A stretch of DNA of 64,000 nucleotides from Diprion similis (taxonomy: Eukaryota > Arthropoda > Insecta > Hymenoptera > Diprionidae), in contig NC_060114.1 in NCBI RefSeq assembly GCF_021155765.1, forward strand, positions 9,295,501 to 9,359,500, given 5' to 3'. The position numbers and the translations under genes were made by a program. Below the pieces are notes generated by a model. The model saw only the letters and a program-made list of their open reading frames with translations. It searched no databases and had not been told where the DNA came from. Each line of letters starts with the position of its first letter. Position 1 is the stretch's first letter. This document shows positions 23,079 to 35,607 of the stretch, piece after piece.

Positions 23079-25998
23079 TCACGGTGATCTTCGTCGTAGA
23101 CCACATCGTCTTCGAGTCACACGGCGCTTGTCGTTTTCCAACACGGAAGTATCCTTCCCCTGGATGCGCAGCTGCTTGCTAAATCTATCCCTGATGCCAA
23201 CGCCGTCAACTGCGAGGACCTGCTCTATGTTCCTCGAGTTGAACCGACTACGCCGAGAGCCTCGCGTGCGCCCAGAAATCCTCTCCATCTCGTCGAACTT
23301 TGCCTGCAGTCTTTGGGCGAGCTCAAAGTCCTTCTTCTCCTGCAGAAGCAGCCTCTCTATCCGCCGCTGCTCTCGTACCTCTTCATCTTCATCCTCTTCT
23401 TCCTCCGCTTCTTCTTCTAGGTCTGAACATTGCATTTCAGACGCTTGGTGGGATTTCGTCGTCGTAGTTTTTTCGCCTTTCAACTCTCCGCCGCTTCTGG
23501 TCGAGGTTCTTGTCGACTTTCTGCTGCCGTAGATCGCAACCGTCTCAACCACAGACTCCGAATCAACCTGCGACTCGGTGTCCTCGTCCTCGGACCTGGT
23601 ACACCTAGCTTTCTTCAGCTGGCCACCAAGCCTCGCGTTGGTCGTTTGCTTTGCAGCTGACCTAGTCGTCTCTGTGAGCGGTTTTCGTACGGTTGCACTC
23701 TTTTTCTCGGCAGCCGTGCAACGTTGCTTCTCAGGAGATTCCGCGTTTTGCAGTTTACTCTTAACGCCGCGGGACATCTTCCGTTTTTTTATCCTCTCGG
23801 CAATATTTTCGACGGCGTCGTTGGGGCCGTCCGGCGGGAGAGACCAAGAATTGTTACGGGAGGAATTTGAACTTGACGCCTCGTCTCCAGAGTTGTTTGT
23901 TTTTTGGTCCGTGTTCGTTTCCTCCCTGTCATTGCTGGAGGAGCAACGTTTCCTTCGTTTGAACTTTGCTGGACTGTCGTACTTTTGATGTGCCGTTGAA
24001 ACTGCCACATCCTCGTCGAGGATCAACTTCTTGCTCACCTTAGTACCGTTTATTATCCTGTTTATGTTTTTTGCGTAATTTTTGTTACCGTCGTACGGAA
24101 TCTCTGAGGACAAATCCAGCCTGCGGACTGTCTCTGATACCTGAGATTTTGCTAATTTGCTCGGATTTGACTGCGGCTGGTTCGGACAGTGTGATGTTGA
24201 TGGCCTGCTTTCCAGTTCATCTTTCACAACGCTGCTAATCGTTGGACACTGCTCCAGTTTCAACACTTTCTTCGTTTTTCCTGAGAAACAAAATTTATTG
24301 TATATTATGGATGGAGTGTTACACAGTAAATAGTATGTGGGTAGGCACAGAGTCAAACATTACCTTTGAACGCACTGTAGGAGCATGTCGACAATTGCTT
24401 GAACTTCGATGCTAATGGAGGTTTAGGAATGGCATTTTGTACTTGTTGCAATATGGCGACAACTCTGATCAGCTTAGGGTCGATTGGGCAACCATCTGAA
24501 AACGATTTCCAACTGTGAGCCTTACGTCATTTACCACCCAGTTCTTTTTCAATTATGTGTGACGATAATTTAACATGCAGCATTAAAAATTACCTGACGT
24601 CACTCCCAGCGGTGTCCTCGGCATTGCTTTAATGGGTTTGAAATGGTGTATCTCTATGTTTATGCTGTCATGGCTGCAGCTGCTCTCTGCACTCCCTATG
24701 CGCTGGTCATCCTCACCAGTCCCCAAGCAGACCTCAACACCTAGGCTTTTCGGTTTCCTGTTCAAGACATCGCTGGGCACATGGAGCTCCTCCTTGCTCT
24801 GAGTGCCATAGATCTTGGAAGTCGAGCAGCCAGGCTTGGATGCATAGCTCTGGGCGGGAAGTGGCCTGATCTTGGTCGCGACTTGGTGTTTGGTTGACTT
24901 ATTTGCAAGGCTCGTGAGCTCGTTGCACTTTGGGGATTGGAACTTTTCTGCAGGGCACTTATAGGAATTGGAAACCCCTGATTTTGTATCAGAGGCATAT
25001 CTTTCTGCGCGCAGTTTAGAGATCAAAGCGATATTCGAATTCCATTCTACTCGCTCTGTCAACTTGGTCAACTCAGCCGCAGCCGTCTTGGCAATTTGCG
25101 TCTCTCTGTCGCATGCGGCTCCTCGCTCGTCGGCATGTTTTTCTCTCACCTTGACTTTGTCTCCAGTATGTCTCTTGGCCAGATCTTTAGCGACTGCGCG
25201 ATCCTTGACCAACTGTGTGATATGATGCCGCTCCTCTGCCTGTATCTTACGAATCAACGCCTCGCTTGCAATTCGTTCCGCCTCTCGTAGCCGCCTTCTT
25301 TCCTCTTCTGCAAGTTGCAGTTGTGCCTCGTATTCCCGACGAATTTCACCAGCTGCGCTCAGAATTTTGTTCGTCCTCCCAAATCCTGATGAAAAAAATA
25401 TAATGGACATTTGAAATTGGTTTGTTTACAAAATGGAAGTGGGAGGGGGAAATGGAGTTATTGTCAGTCACGATACATGATTACTTGTTCACATTAATAC
25501 TTGAAGATAGATCGAATCAGTCGAGAGAAGCTTTAGATCCAATAGAGAAGCTTTAGAGCGAGCAGATTGCCCGAGGGAGAGAAAATTAAAACTCGACTTA
25601 TGTTTGAATAAGATAGCGTTTAGAGGTTATGTTTGTTTGTGGAATCAGGACCTACCGGAATCGAGGTCAGTTTCCACGCCATCGTGCTTAGCCTGTATTT
25701 CCTTGGAGAACCTGGCCTTGATCAGCTTCCATAGCTGACCGTTGACGAGAGTATCCGACTTGGTGGCCGTCCTTAGCCAGGAACCTACTCTCACTCTGCA
25801 CAGAGGACAGCTTAGGCTGTTGTGCTGTATCGTCCCGTTGAGGCACCTCAAGCAGAGACTGTGGGCACAGGGGAGGGTCACAGGTTCGATCAGGATCCCC
25901 CTGCACACGGGGCACATCAAGTCGGCAAGATTCAATTCCGCGGACGCGCGCGAAGGAAGGTCAAACAATTTTGACGTTGGTTTCAAATACGTCGCCAT
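23079..25998 (-). CDS. RNF168-like RING-type E3 ubiquitin ligase
   Basis: Four exons on the minus strand (25998-25656, 25385-24594, 24495-24364, 24280-23079) join in phase to 822 residues. A C3HC4 RING finger is complete at residues 29-67: C29, C32, C44, H46, C49, C52, C64, C67. Residues 127-168 (GEIRREYEAQLQLAEEERR and SEALIRKIQAEE) match the first ubiquitin-binding module of RNF168, and residues about 735-755 (EKKDFELAQRLQAKF) match its second MIU. Between them is a long polar, basic, low-complexity region with an acidic run just before the MIU. In vertebrates RNF168 adds ubiquitin to histone H2A at K13/K15 near DNA breaks and reads ubiquitin through these modules; the same nuclear role is inferred here. 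Human RNF168 is 571 residues, so the linker is longer. RNF169-type is less likely because both modules and the RING are arranged as in RNF168. Confidence 0.88.
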
Positions 25999-27999
25999 TT
26001 TTCCATCGCGAGTTTTTCTCTCAACTTTTTCAACTGCTTGGCTTAACAGAAGGAACAGTGGAAACTGGGATGGCGGATACCGCGGTCCCTGTTCCGCCGT
26101 TCCTAGCGGTTCCTAATTGTTTTTGCTGCAGCCTGCAGGAAGTTATAACAGCGATTACCACTTATGCGATCCAACTTGGATAACTTTGTATTTACACATG
26201 CATGTATCGCTTGTACAGGGATTTCTTGTCCACGTCCACTGTAGTCCCAAATCCGCCTACAGTGTACATTTATTTTTTGTTACTTCTTACGGAGAGCAGT
26301 TTATAAGGCAAATGAAAAAAGCGACATTAATTGCCTATACACAGGCGGATGTAATTTTCAAAGACACTCGTGAATACTTTGCGAATTATTATTTCTGTCG
26401 ATCTGTTTCGAACATAACTTCAGGATTTTTACATCACGTTTCCGATTTAGAATGTTGGCACATGTTGCACGAATTCATCAAGTTAGCTCTAATAAAGTTA
26501 CTTTTCTTCGGATGTACGCTTTCCCGCAGAATAACGAAACCCTAATTACTCCTAATTGTAAGCCTCACCATGAACGCTATCGTATTGTATGTACAATATT
26601 CATACAAGTCTGCATGATCAACTCGCTAAATGTGACTGGCATGAAACATGTTGCACAAACATACGTGTAAGATGTAAAAAAATTTGTCTGAAATTAATAC
26701 ATGTTTGTTGGAAACATTTTCGCAGATACAGTCTATGAAAATTCAAACACGATATTAAAAATTCAAGGCGTGTGTTTTAATGATAAATTCACCGTGTAGT
26801 GTTATTATTATTATGAAAGTATATATCAGAACTGTGGAATGCAAAAAAAGATGAAGAACAGGTGTACAATTAATATTAATTATTGTTAAACGCAAATCAA
26901 ATCGATCAAAAAACCTACCGCATTCATTTTTTATTAACCGGGGCTCGAAACCCATTGTTTGATCGCAATGTTCGGATTAATTGTCGTACAAATTACTTTG
27001 CGAAAAACCATAACTTTATCTGATGTATACTCAATATACAATTTTAAATAAAGTTTGGTCAATTTTTAGATAGTCAGTAAATTTGCGGCGTAATTGTCTG
27101 AAATTTGAAATTAGATTATTAATTCCAAAATTAACATAGTAATTTTTTGGGCTTTGCAGAAATCTGATACTGTTAAGAATTTTGTACAAAATTTATACAC
27201 GCACATCTTGAATTATAAATTCACAAGAAATTTTCGGAATTTCCAAAACTGTTGAGAAACTTTTTAAATACAGGACGTGTAATATACTATCAAGTAAAAC
27301 TAAAATTCTTGTGGGAGATTTTATAACTCAGGCTTAGGAAATTCGAAATTATACTACGGTATTTAAAGTCCAGTTTAGTTATTCGAAATCGCAGAGTGAA
27401 ATTCATAGAGATGCATATCAATTCTTTTTACTACAATAAATTTTAATTTAAACAGACTGTAACCGATTTTCTTCATAGATTCATCACGTATAAATTCAGC
27501 AGTATGTTTATTATATTCCTAATACCGTATAGCAAATATACAGTTACTTTACAAATATAATACATTTACTGTATAATTTAGTAGATTAAAAATACCCGTT
27601 TGCGTTTCTCCAATCAAGTTAAGCAAAATTAGAAAATTTTATTGCAAACTTAACGAGAATGCTTGGTAATGGAATTTAAAATACGAACTTTTTTATTCAG
27701 CTAGACTTTTGTGCATACGTCAATTTTGCAGCTTTCCTCAATAATCGGAGCAGATTTTATCTCGCTGTACTTGCAACCGTATGCAGGTGAAATATCTGAC
27801 TGCAGTAGCTCGAGCAAAAAAGTGCAAAACGTATACTAAACTGCAATCTGAACGCAAGGAGCAGGCCAGAGGCGTAACACTTTCCTCTGATGTTATTATT
27901 CTTGAGCAAAAATAAATCGCATTACATACAACTATTGAGTATCACTGTGCGCCCGTGCAGGGCCTGCTTTAGATTGTGTTGCAATAAACTGCCGTAGAT
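25999..27999. other. AT-rich intergenic region
   Basis: Bases 25,999-26,110 are the probable promoter and 5' UTR of the RNF168-like gene. The rest is AT-rich with short frames and no exon with convincing splice sites and coding character. A tRNA-like GGGTTTCGAGCCCC on the minus strand near 26,945 lacks the rest of a cloverleaf. Confidence 0.5.
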
Positions 28000-28197
28000 C
28001 TCAGCTCTCGGTTATTCCATGTATTGGAACGAAAGGCCGACGCCGATCGACCACGGCGAAAACAACGTGCCGAACTCCCACCACGCGACCCGGACAACGA
28101 ATCACCCAGCATAATTTCTGCGGTCACGTTGCAAGCGGCGTGGTTCGCGGCGCCCGCCATCCCCCGTCACCCAGGAGGTGAATAACGCCGCTCGCAG
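28000..28197 (+). other. Possible 5' UTR exon of cry2
   Basis: A GC-rich island ends in CGCTCGCAG followed by GTAAGT at 28,198, a strong splice donor. No start codon opens a useful frame here, and the next matching acceptor upstream of the cry2 start is ACGCAG at 30,141. The link to cry2 is inferred only from strand and position. The region 28,198-30,141 would then be intron: AT-rich, with a TA run near 29,505 and nothing coding. Confidence 0.35.
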
Positions 28198-30217
28198 GTA
28201 AGTTCAGTACAACTCGGTTCGCGGAGGTCGAGAAATTCGCCAGCACCCGGTCAACACAGCTCCATACTTTTCGTGTGGGTGTATTTTGCTGGTATCTCAG
28301 CTGTACCGCCGATCGGCGATAAGCGAGATATATTTTTTCGAGTGCGGAAGCTGATTAATGAAAAGAAGAAAAACATTAACGATCTGCAGTGATCTGGGAA
28401 ACTAAAAGACCGAAAAGCGAGACGTTGCTTTTTCTCATCTGCAATATTGTGACCTTACCCAAAGATCATTTTACAATCTATTGTAACGGATTAATCGTTC
28501 ATCGTAAGTAAAAAATTATTTAGATATTATTTTTTAATCTGTCAGTCTCTGAGGAGTGAGTGCAGATAATATCCGTTTGCGATCTGAAAAAGTTGCCATG
28601 GTTCAGAAAATTGCGATGAGTTTTTCTTTTTTTTTTTTTTCTTTTGGACAAAAATGAGAACTGGCTGATTATTGGAAAATTTTCAACCAATATTTTATAG
28701 CTATATACTCGTGATTAAATAGTGGTAAAAAAATTCTCAAATGTTATTTTGATTTAAAAACGCGTGATCCACGCCGCAGCTTTATAAGCATACGGACTAA
28801 AAGTACCGCCTAAAAAATAACGCATGTAGGTGCGCTTAACAATGTGTCAGCCCTGCAAGCCGCAGCTTTTAAGGATTGAGAATTTGATAATACCAAGCCA
28901 TGTACACGGTGCTAACTGATTGAAAGCGCTCTGCCACTGAATGCTCGATGCGATGTATATCCAAGAAGAATTCTGTACCAAGTCAAGGAACGTTAGATTT
29001 TATGACACCTCGATTTGCTGTTAGATTGAATATATAATAATATATTTGGGTTACTTCAGTACGTTCAATCTGATAATCAAATTATTTGAGATTTTGATAA
29101 ATTTTCCAAATAAAGCTGGGGGCGTTATAATAATAAGGTAATAAGCTACTCCAAAATTAGAAGACGCTTGTAAAAGTATTCATACTATAGTAAACACTGT
29201 ACCTTGACATTGATCGGAGTGAACTTACTGCAAAAGTCCATAGCTAATAATTGAAGAAGCCATGAAAAGACGAATTTACTTGTTGTCTAAAAGTATCATA
29301 CCTATAATTGTACTGCTCGAAGAGGGTCGGTACACAATTATAAGGCAGACACGTAACGTAGGGTCAGCAGCTCAATGTACATGGCCCCTTCGCCGAAGGG
29401 TCACGTTTTCTCAACCTTAAAATTAATCCGTATCACGGTACTGTCAACGTGACGATCGAGCTATAATTTTAGCGCATTGTGTTCATTTCTAAATATTCGT
29501 TGTATATATATATATATATAGATGTATATAACAGAGATCTGAGAATAATTATTCGAAGTTATTCACAGATTTTTGTAATAAATCCAGCGCGCAGAGAAAT
29601 ATATCTATAATTGTATAATGGAATCTCATTAATTAATTTAATTTCTTTGTACATTATGCACTACATAAAAATCACTCTCGAACCATATATGTAGATTTAT
29701 TCTGAGCAGATCTCCGGTGTATGTGTACCCTGGATTGCCTATAATGAGGAGTCCTTATAGCGCGCATTCACATGATGTCCGGGTATATAGGTATATACCT
29801 ATAAAGACATGATAATATAAAGCAATTAGATTCCATTAGATATACAATTACAGGAAAATTATTCCACACGGTGGATTAATCACCGAAATTTCAGAATAAT
29901 TTCAAATAACTGATAACTATACTATCGCAGGTTCTACTGAATCAAAAATAAATAAATACCGTCCACCTGACACCCATATAATACAGTATTCTGCAATAGA
30001 CACATAAGCCTGGAGTAGGTGCAGTTTAATCGGACGAAAAAATGAGTATGATCGTTGAGTGCCACGTAATGTTATATATAAGCATTCGACCGAATTATGG
30101 CTAGATATAATATATAAGTGTACTCACAATCAGTTACGCAGGCAGAGGCACGTTCCAACGGAAACTGACGAAATCGAGTACTGCAAAGGCTTGTACCCAA
30201 CGAGGCCTAGCGGAAAG

Positions 30218-32959
30218 ATGACCGGAAGCGAGAAGGCCCAGCACGGAAGTGCGAAACCGTCCCGGGGCGACGGCAAGAAGCATATCGTTCACTGGTTCCG
30301 CAAAGGACTCAGACTCCACGACAACCCGGCCCTTCGGGAGGGTCTTACAGGTGCCACGACCTTCCGGTGCGTGTTCGTTCTCGACCCGTGGTTCGCCGGC
30401 AGCACCAACGTCGGCATTAACAAGTGGCGGTATAGTATTATCTGTAGATATAGTAGAGAGATGCACTGAGCACACCTTCGTTAAAGAATCTTGGTTTTAA
30501 ACGGTTCGACTGCCGCAGGTTTCTGCTGCAGTGTCTCGAGGACCTCGACCGGTCTTTGTGGAAGCTAAACTCCCGGCTCTTCGTTATTCGCGGACAACCG
30601 GCCGACGCGTTACCGAAGCTCTTTAAAGAATGGGGCACCACGGATCTCACCTTCGAAGAGGATCCCGAGCCCTTCGGACGGGTTCGCGACCAGAACATAA
30701 CGACGCTCTGCGAGGAAATGGGCATATCCGTAGTGCAGAGGGTGTCCCACACGCTCTACAAACTGGACAGGTGAATAACTTTATCCTGGCATTGTACAAT
30801 GCGCGAGTATTTCTATGCGTGTTTTCAATAATTTCTCATTATAGTATCATCGAGAAGAACGGGGGAAAGGCGCCCCTGACTTATCACCAGTTCCAGAACG
30901 TCGTAGCTGCGATGGACCCCCCTTCACCCCCCGAGGCTTCGGTAACTCCCGAATTCACAACTGGAGCTTACACGCCCGTCAGGGTGGATCACAACGACGT
31001 GTACGGTGTGCCCACTCTGGAGGAGCTAGGTATGTGTATTAGGGTGGTTCTTATTTTGGTCATGACAGAATTTCTTTGCGTCCACCCCCGCAAATTTTAC
31101 TCATGATGTACAGTTTTAAAATAATAAACAGTTTTCTTAAAAAAAAAATATACAAAATAATCCATTCAAAAATTCCACTCCTTGGCGGATAATAATCACT
31201 TTTGGGGTGTGAGCGCGATGAAATTCCAGCGTGACCAAAGTAAGAATCACCCTAATGCGTATCTATAATTACCGCCGCCCTCTGCGACGGGAATATGAGA
31301 AGGAATCGCCTGCATCTAAGATTCTTTCAGGCTTCGAGACCGAGAATTTGCGGCCTCCTGTCTGGATCGGCGGCGAGTCCGAAGCCCTGGTGAGACTCGA
31401 ACGTCACCTCGCGCGTAAATATTGGGTAGCAAGCTTCGGGCGTCCCAAAATGACGCCGCAGTCGCTTCTCGCGAGTCAGACAGGCCTCTCACCTTATCTC
31501 CGTTTCGGCTGTCTCAGTACCAGACTTTTCTTCTACCAGCTGACGGACTTGTACAAAAAGGTGCCGCATGTCTGTTTCCGAGGTAAACACTAATGCGAAT
31601 GATGAAAAAGGTACATAACGAGAGATGACGAACATTTTCACAGATTAAAAAAGCCGTGCCGCCATTGTCACTTCACGGGCAGCTGCTTTGGCGAGAATTT
31701 TTTTACTGCGCCGCCACGCGGAATCCTAACTTCGACAGGATGCAGGGTAACCCGATTTGCGTTCAGATACCGTGGGACAAGAATGCCGAGGCGCTTGCCA
31801 AGTGGGCGAACGTGAGTTTGCTATACGACAAAATTTTGTCTCCCGAATGGTGGCTATACAGATAAATCTTCGCGGCAGGGTCAAACAGGGTTTCCCTGGA
31901 TCGATGCAATTATGACTCAGCTGCGAGAGGAAGGCTGGATTCATCATCTGACGAGGCATGCAGTCGCCTGTTTCCTAACCAGGGGGGATCTCTGGTTATC
32001 CTGGGAGGAGGGGATGAAGGTATATATCGTTTAGGGTTCGTTAAGAGTCGTCTTATACACAATGTACCAAATGTTACATCGATTTCTCATAATGAAACCC
32101 ATGATCCTGATCCAGGTGTTCGACGAACTTCTCCTGGATGCCGACTGGTCCGTGAACGCCGGTATGTGGATGTGGCTCTCCTGCAGTTCGTTTTTCCAAC
32201 AATTCTTCCACTGCTACTGCCCAGTCCGGTTCGGCCGTAAAGCCGACCCCAACGGCGACTACATAAGGTGAGAATACCGTCGAGCAGCAGGCGATAGATC
32301 ATATTAGACAATCAACAAGGCTCTTCGTTTCTTCAGGCGCTATGTGCCAGCCTTGAAGAACTTTCCGGCAAAGTACATACACGAGCCGTGGAACGCGCCG
32401 CAGAGCATCCAGCAGGCGGCCAAATGCATAATTGGAAAGGACTATTCACTGCCGATGGTCGACCACGGAAAGAGTTCCCGGATAAATATCGAGCGTATGA
32501 CGCAGGTCTACCAGCAGCTCAACAAGTACAGGGGAAATGGTAAATATCCCTGCACTCCTCACTGTCGACATTCGATAACGTAAAAGTATTTTTGACAGGG
32601 TCCTCAGGCACGAGGGGAGACAAAATAGGTGGGTTGACACGATTTGCTTTCAGATTATGGAATACCGTTTTACCAATTTTTTTTTCTCCTTTGTAATTAT
32701 TACAACGTAGTTTCAAACGATTGGCAAGCTTATGACAGTGAGTTTTCTTCATTCCGATCACGAAGGACTGTTAAACGGTGCGCCAGCGGCAGCCACGCTC
32801 CTCCAGTGTGAAGACGATGAGAAAAACAAGCATCAGACGACGAGTAACCCATCCCTGAGTCCTGCTAGACATCGGAAAATCACTGGTAGCACCTTATCCA
32901 TGGTCACCCTTCGCCAGCCGGACCAGACCGCTGAATTCCCATCCGCTGGAAATGACTGA
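30218..32959 (+). CDS. cry2: Cryptochrome 2 (vertebrate-type, clock repressor)
   Basis: Ten exons: 30218-30429, 30519-30770, 30845-31029, 31331-31560, 31644-31811, 31879-32019, 32116-32267, 32337-32539, 32599-32628 and 32739-32959. They join in phase to 597 residues. The N-terminal photolyase-type domain starts with [18 protein letters not shown] near residue 22. The FAD-binding part includes [54 protein letters not shown] and [18 protein letters not shown]. The C-terminal tail after about residue 514 is short and polar. Insect CRY2 acts in the nucleus as a light-insensitive repressor of CLOCK:CYCLE; honeybees and several other Hymenoptera rely on this type. The methionine at 30218 is chosen because family members start close to the HWFRKG motif, though the frame is open further upstream. 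The exon 4 donor (AAG/GTGCCG) is weak but forced by the conserved LYKK-IKKAVPP junction. An AATAAA is at 33183-33188. Confidence 0.95.
31039..31255. mobile_element. MITE-like element in cry2 intron 3 (217 bp)
   Basis: The element begins TTAGGGTGGTTCTTATTTTG and ends with the inverse CAAAGTAAGAATCACCCTAA. Inverted similarity continues inward for about 60 bases with mismatches. It is non-coding. A TA precedes the left end and TG follows the right end, consistent with a partly decayed TA target duplication. Confidence 0.75.
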
Positions 32960-35607
32960 TCATCGCCTCTTCCTTCTTACGGGGATTCTGTTGAGTCGTG
33001 TACATAAACAGACATACTATGTATGTAAATAATACTATAAGTATACATATAGTAATGTACATTATAATTGTTGCTTCGCCGGGTGATGATGCATCAGATC
33101 GACATTGGCAAAGAATTTGCTGTTCAAAGTCGAATCAGCTCGAGATTCTTAATCACCTTAGAGAGATCGATTTCGCGACGGAAATAAAAATGTCACTGTC
33201 GAGAAAATTTCTTAAAATTAACAACTGGAATGAAAGGTTTACATCAAAATAGCCGTTGGTTTTGCATCTCAAATGCAGTTGTCTGTAAACCGTAAAGATC
33301 ACTCGCTAAGACGACGGCGTAAGATATTTCGATATATAAGTTGTAACATGACTCATTTTGGCAATGGATGACGATACTATTATGTCTGTATATATTTATA
33401 AATATATGTATACACTTGAATACTACTGGATGTCCGAACGGCATTTATTATATATATATTCATATGTATATTATTTACACGAATAACGCTTTACATTATT
33501 GTATTATAATATCAACTCTTCAAATGGTGTTTGTTCGTGGGTTTTTGTTTTACGTCTTTTCTCAACAAAACTTTGTGCACAATTCGATCGGCAATTTAAT
33601 CTTCCATAATACGATCTTTCGTAAGTTGAATTTAAGTTGTAGAAATTCGCAAGATTTCTTTTTTATGTTAGATATAGCATTACAAACACTGATAGTTGAA
33701 AATGATTCAAAAATTTGAGACCGAGCAAGTCACACGACAATTTGTAGAATCTTGGCACGCAAGCTATTTGTACGGGTGAATTCACTTGGTTCACTACGTT
33801 ACGTATCGTGCATATCTGTGGCTATGCTATGTATGACTTATGAGACTTTAGAGGGCCATTTGATTTTTATACAAAATCTCCGATTGTTATTCTCACACAA
33901 TCATGTATTACCGTCCGTCGGTTTTCGGTTGAGTAATGCAATACATACTACGTATTCCCTATCTGTCTAGATAATAATTTACTTAAAGTTAGTACCTAAT
34001 TTTATGTACTGCACATGTATACAGTAATGTATGTATGTATATATCCAAATTTCTGATATATTGTACATACGGTTGTGATTAAAATACAAAGAATACAACA
34101 TTCATGATCCTAATATACTTCCGTGATATACATATTATATATATCGTTACGTCATTACTTCGAATAGATATTATATGTATACATTATGCACATACGTACC
34201 ATGTGTATGTATATCTATATATATGTGTGTACATATAGATATACAGATTGATAAAAACATCGATTTCTATTTACACACATCGAGACTATGTATGGGCAGG
34301 TGTAACAACACAGGTCTTCGCAGGAAGTGTGCGCCGTTTTCCGCACTCGGATGTTTGAGATTCATTTTCCGACTCGCAAATCGATACCCAATAAATCCCA
34401 AACATTCACGTAACAACAGGTGAGTGTAAAATCGTACATATCTATTATACACTTACAATTAATGAAATATGTTATTATATTTATACAAGACTTGCAATAC
34501 TGATCTATGGATGTACCGTTGAGTGCATACGGACCGAACGGCCGGGGTGTTTACATTTCGATCGAATTCCCAATACCCGTCACGTTGCGGTAATCAATAA
34601 TAAAAATAATAGTAATGAAGAGGAAAAAGAAACCGTTGCGACGTGAGAAATGTAAAAATATCAGGAGCATCAAAGGTAGAAGTAACCACGAAGCGATACA
34701 ATAATATTATATAAATACGCCGATACATCGCTTCGCATTGGCTCGGTTTTCTTGAATCATTAATTTAATTTAATAAATTGTTCTTTGGTCTCGAGGTATC
34801 GAAATGTAAAGTTGCTAATTTCGAATAACCTTACTACATATTATTGTAATTCGTTCTTCTGTACGTTCCTCGCATCACTGTCACACCCCTACCTCTACTA
34901 TAATATATTTTCACTCTACGCACAAATTTGGAAGAATTTAAACATCTTACCGAATATACATGAAGATATATTAAATCTCTCCAATTAATTTTCGTACGTT
35001 CAATTTCTTCAAATAATACGAGACGACGTACCCACGATGCACAGGTGCCGCAGGTTAAATATCGGGTGACATTTACGTTATTGATTAAAATTAGTATGGC
35101 ATAAAAAATAAACTCGATTATAATATTCACATTGTGACGATTTGTGACCGATATATGTGTATGTACAGAATACTTTTTTTAGTGTCATGCGTGGTGGTGT
35201 TTGTCGTTATAATTAATTGTTCACGAGTAGGAACACGATAAATACTTAAGTAACGCTTTGCATCAACGTTCCTCCCTTTCCCTGAATTTCTTCATATGAA
35301 ATTCATGATACCGTTTCCTCTGTTCCACCCTATCCTTCATTTTCTTCACTCCATCTCTGGATGTACCTTTGGAGTACATCATAGCGGAGAGAGGAAGAAA
35401 GTTCCGTCTCTAATGAATGTTCGATCTGCCAGGGATGGTGCGGCCATCCTCGGATCTTCTTGCGCGATGACGCGTGAGGCTCATCGACGATGAGCGAGTT
35501 TTTCCGGAACAACTGCTACGGCCGTGTAGTCGAACCAAGTCGGATTCGTGACAGGCGACGTCATCACTAGAGACGATTGAAGCCAAGGAACCAAGGCTCG
35601 CCGAATG
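32960..35607. other. 3' flanks between convergent cry2 and ASAP
   Basis: AT-rich, rich in TATA/TGTA simple repeats. It should contain the cry2 3' UTR (AATAAA at 33,183) and the ASAP 3' UTR on the other strand. The short open frames show no coding character or splice context. Confidence 0.5.

Noticed and set aside
23062-23988. Plus-strand frames of 76-156 codons opposite the RNF168-like last exon
   Set aside because: They are serine/arginine-rich mirror translations of acidic and lysine-rich minus-strand codons. The minus strand has the RING, MIU modules and in-phase splicing.
26930-26960. tRNA T-arm-like GGGTTTCGAGCCCC on the minus strand
   Set aside because: No D arm, anticodon stem or acceptor stem could be placed around it.
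31561-31593. Extension of cry2 exon 4 to the next GT (CGAG/GTAAAC)
   Set aside because: It would put a stop codon right after the junction and break the conserved LYKK-IKKAVPP sequence.
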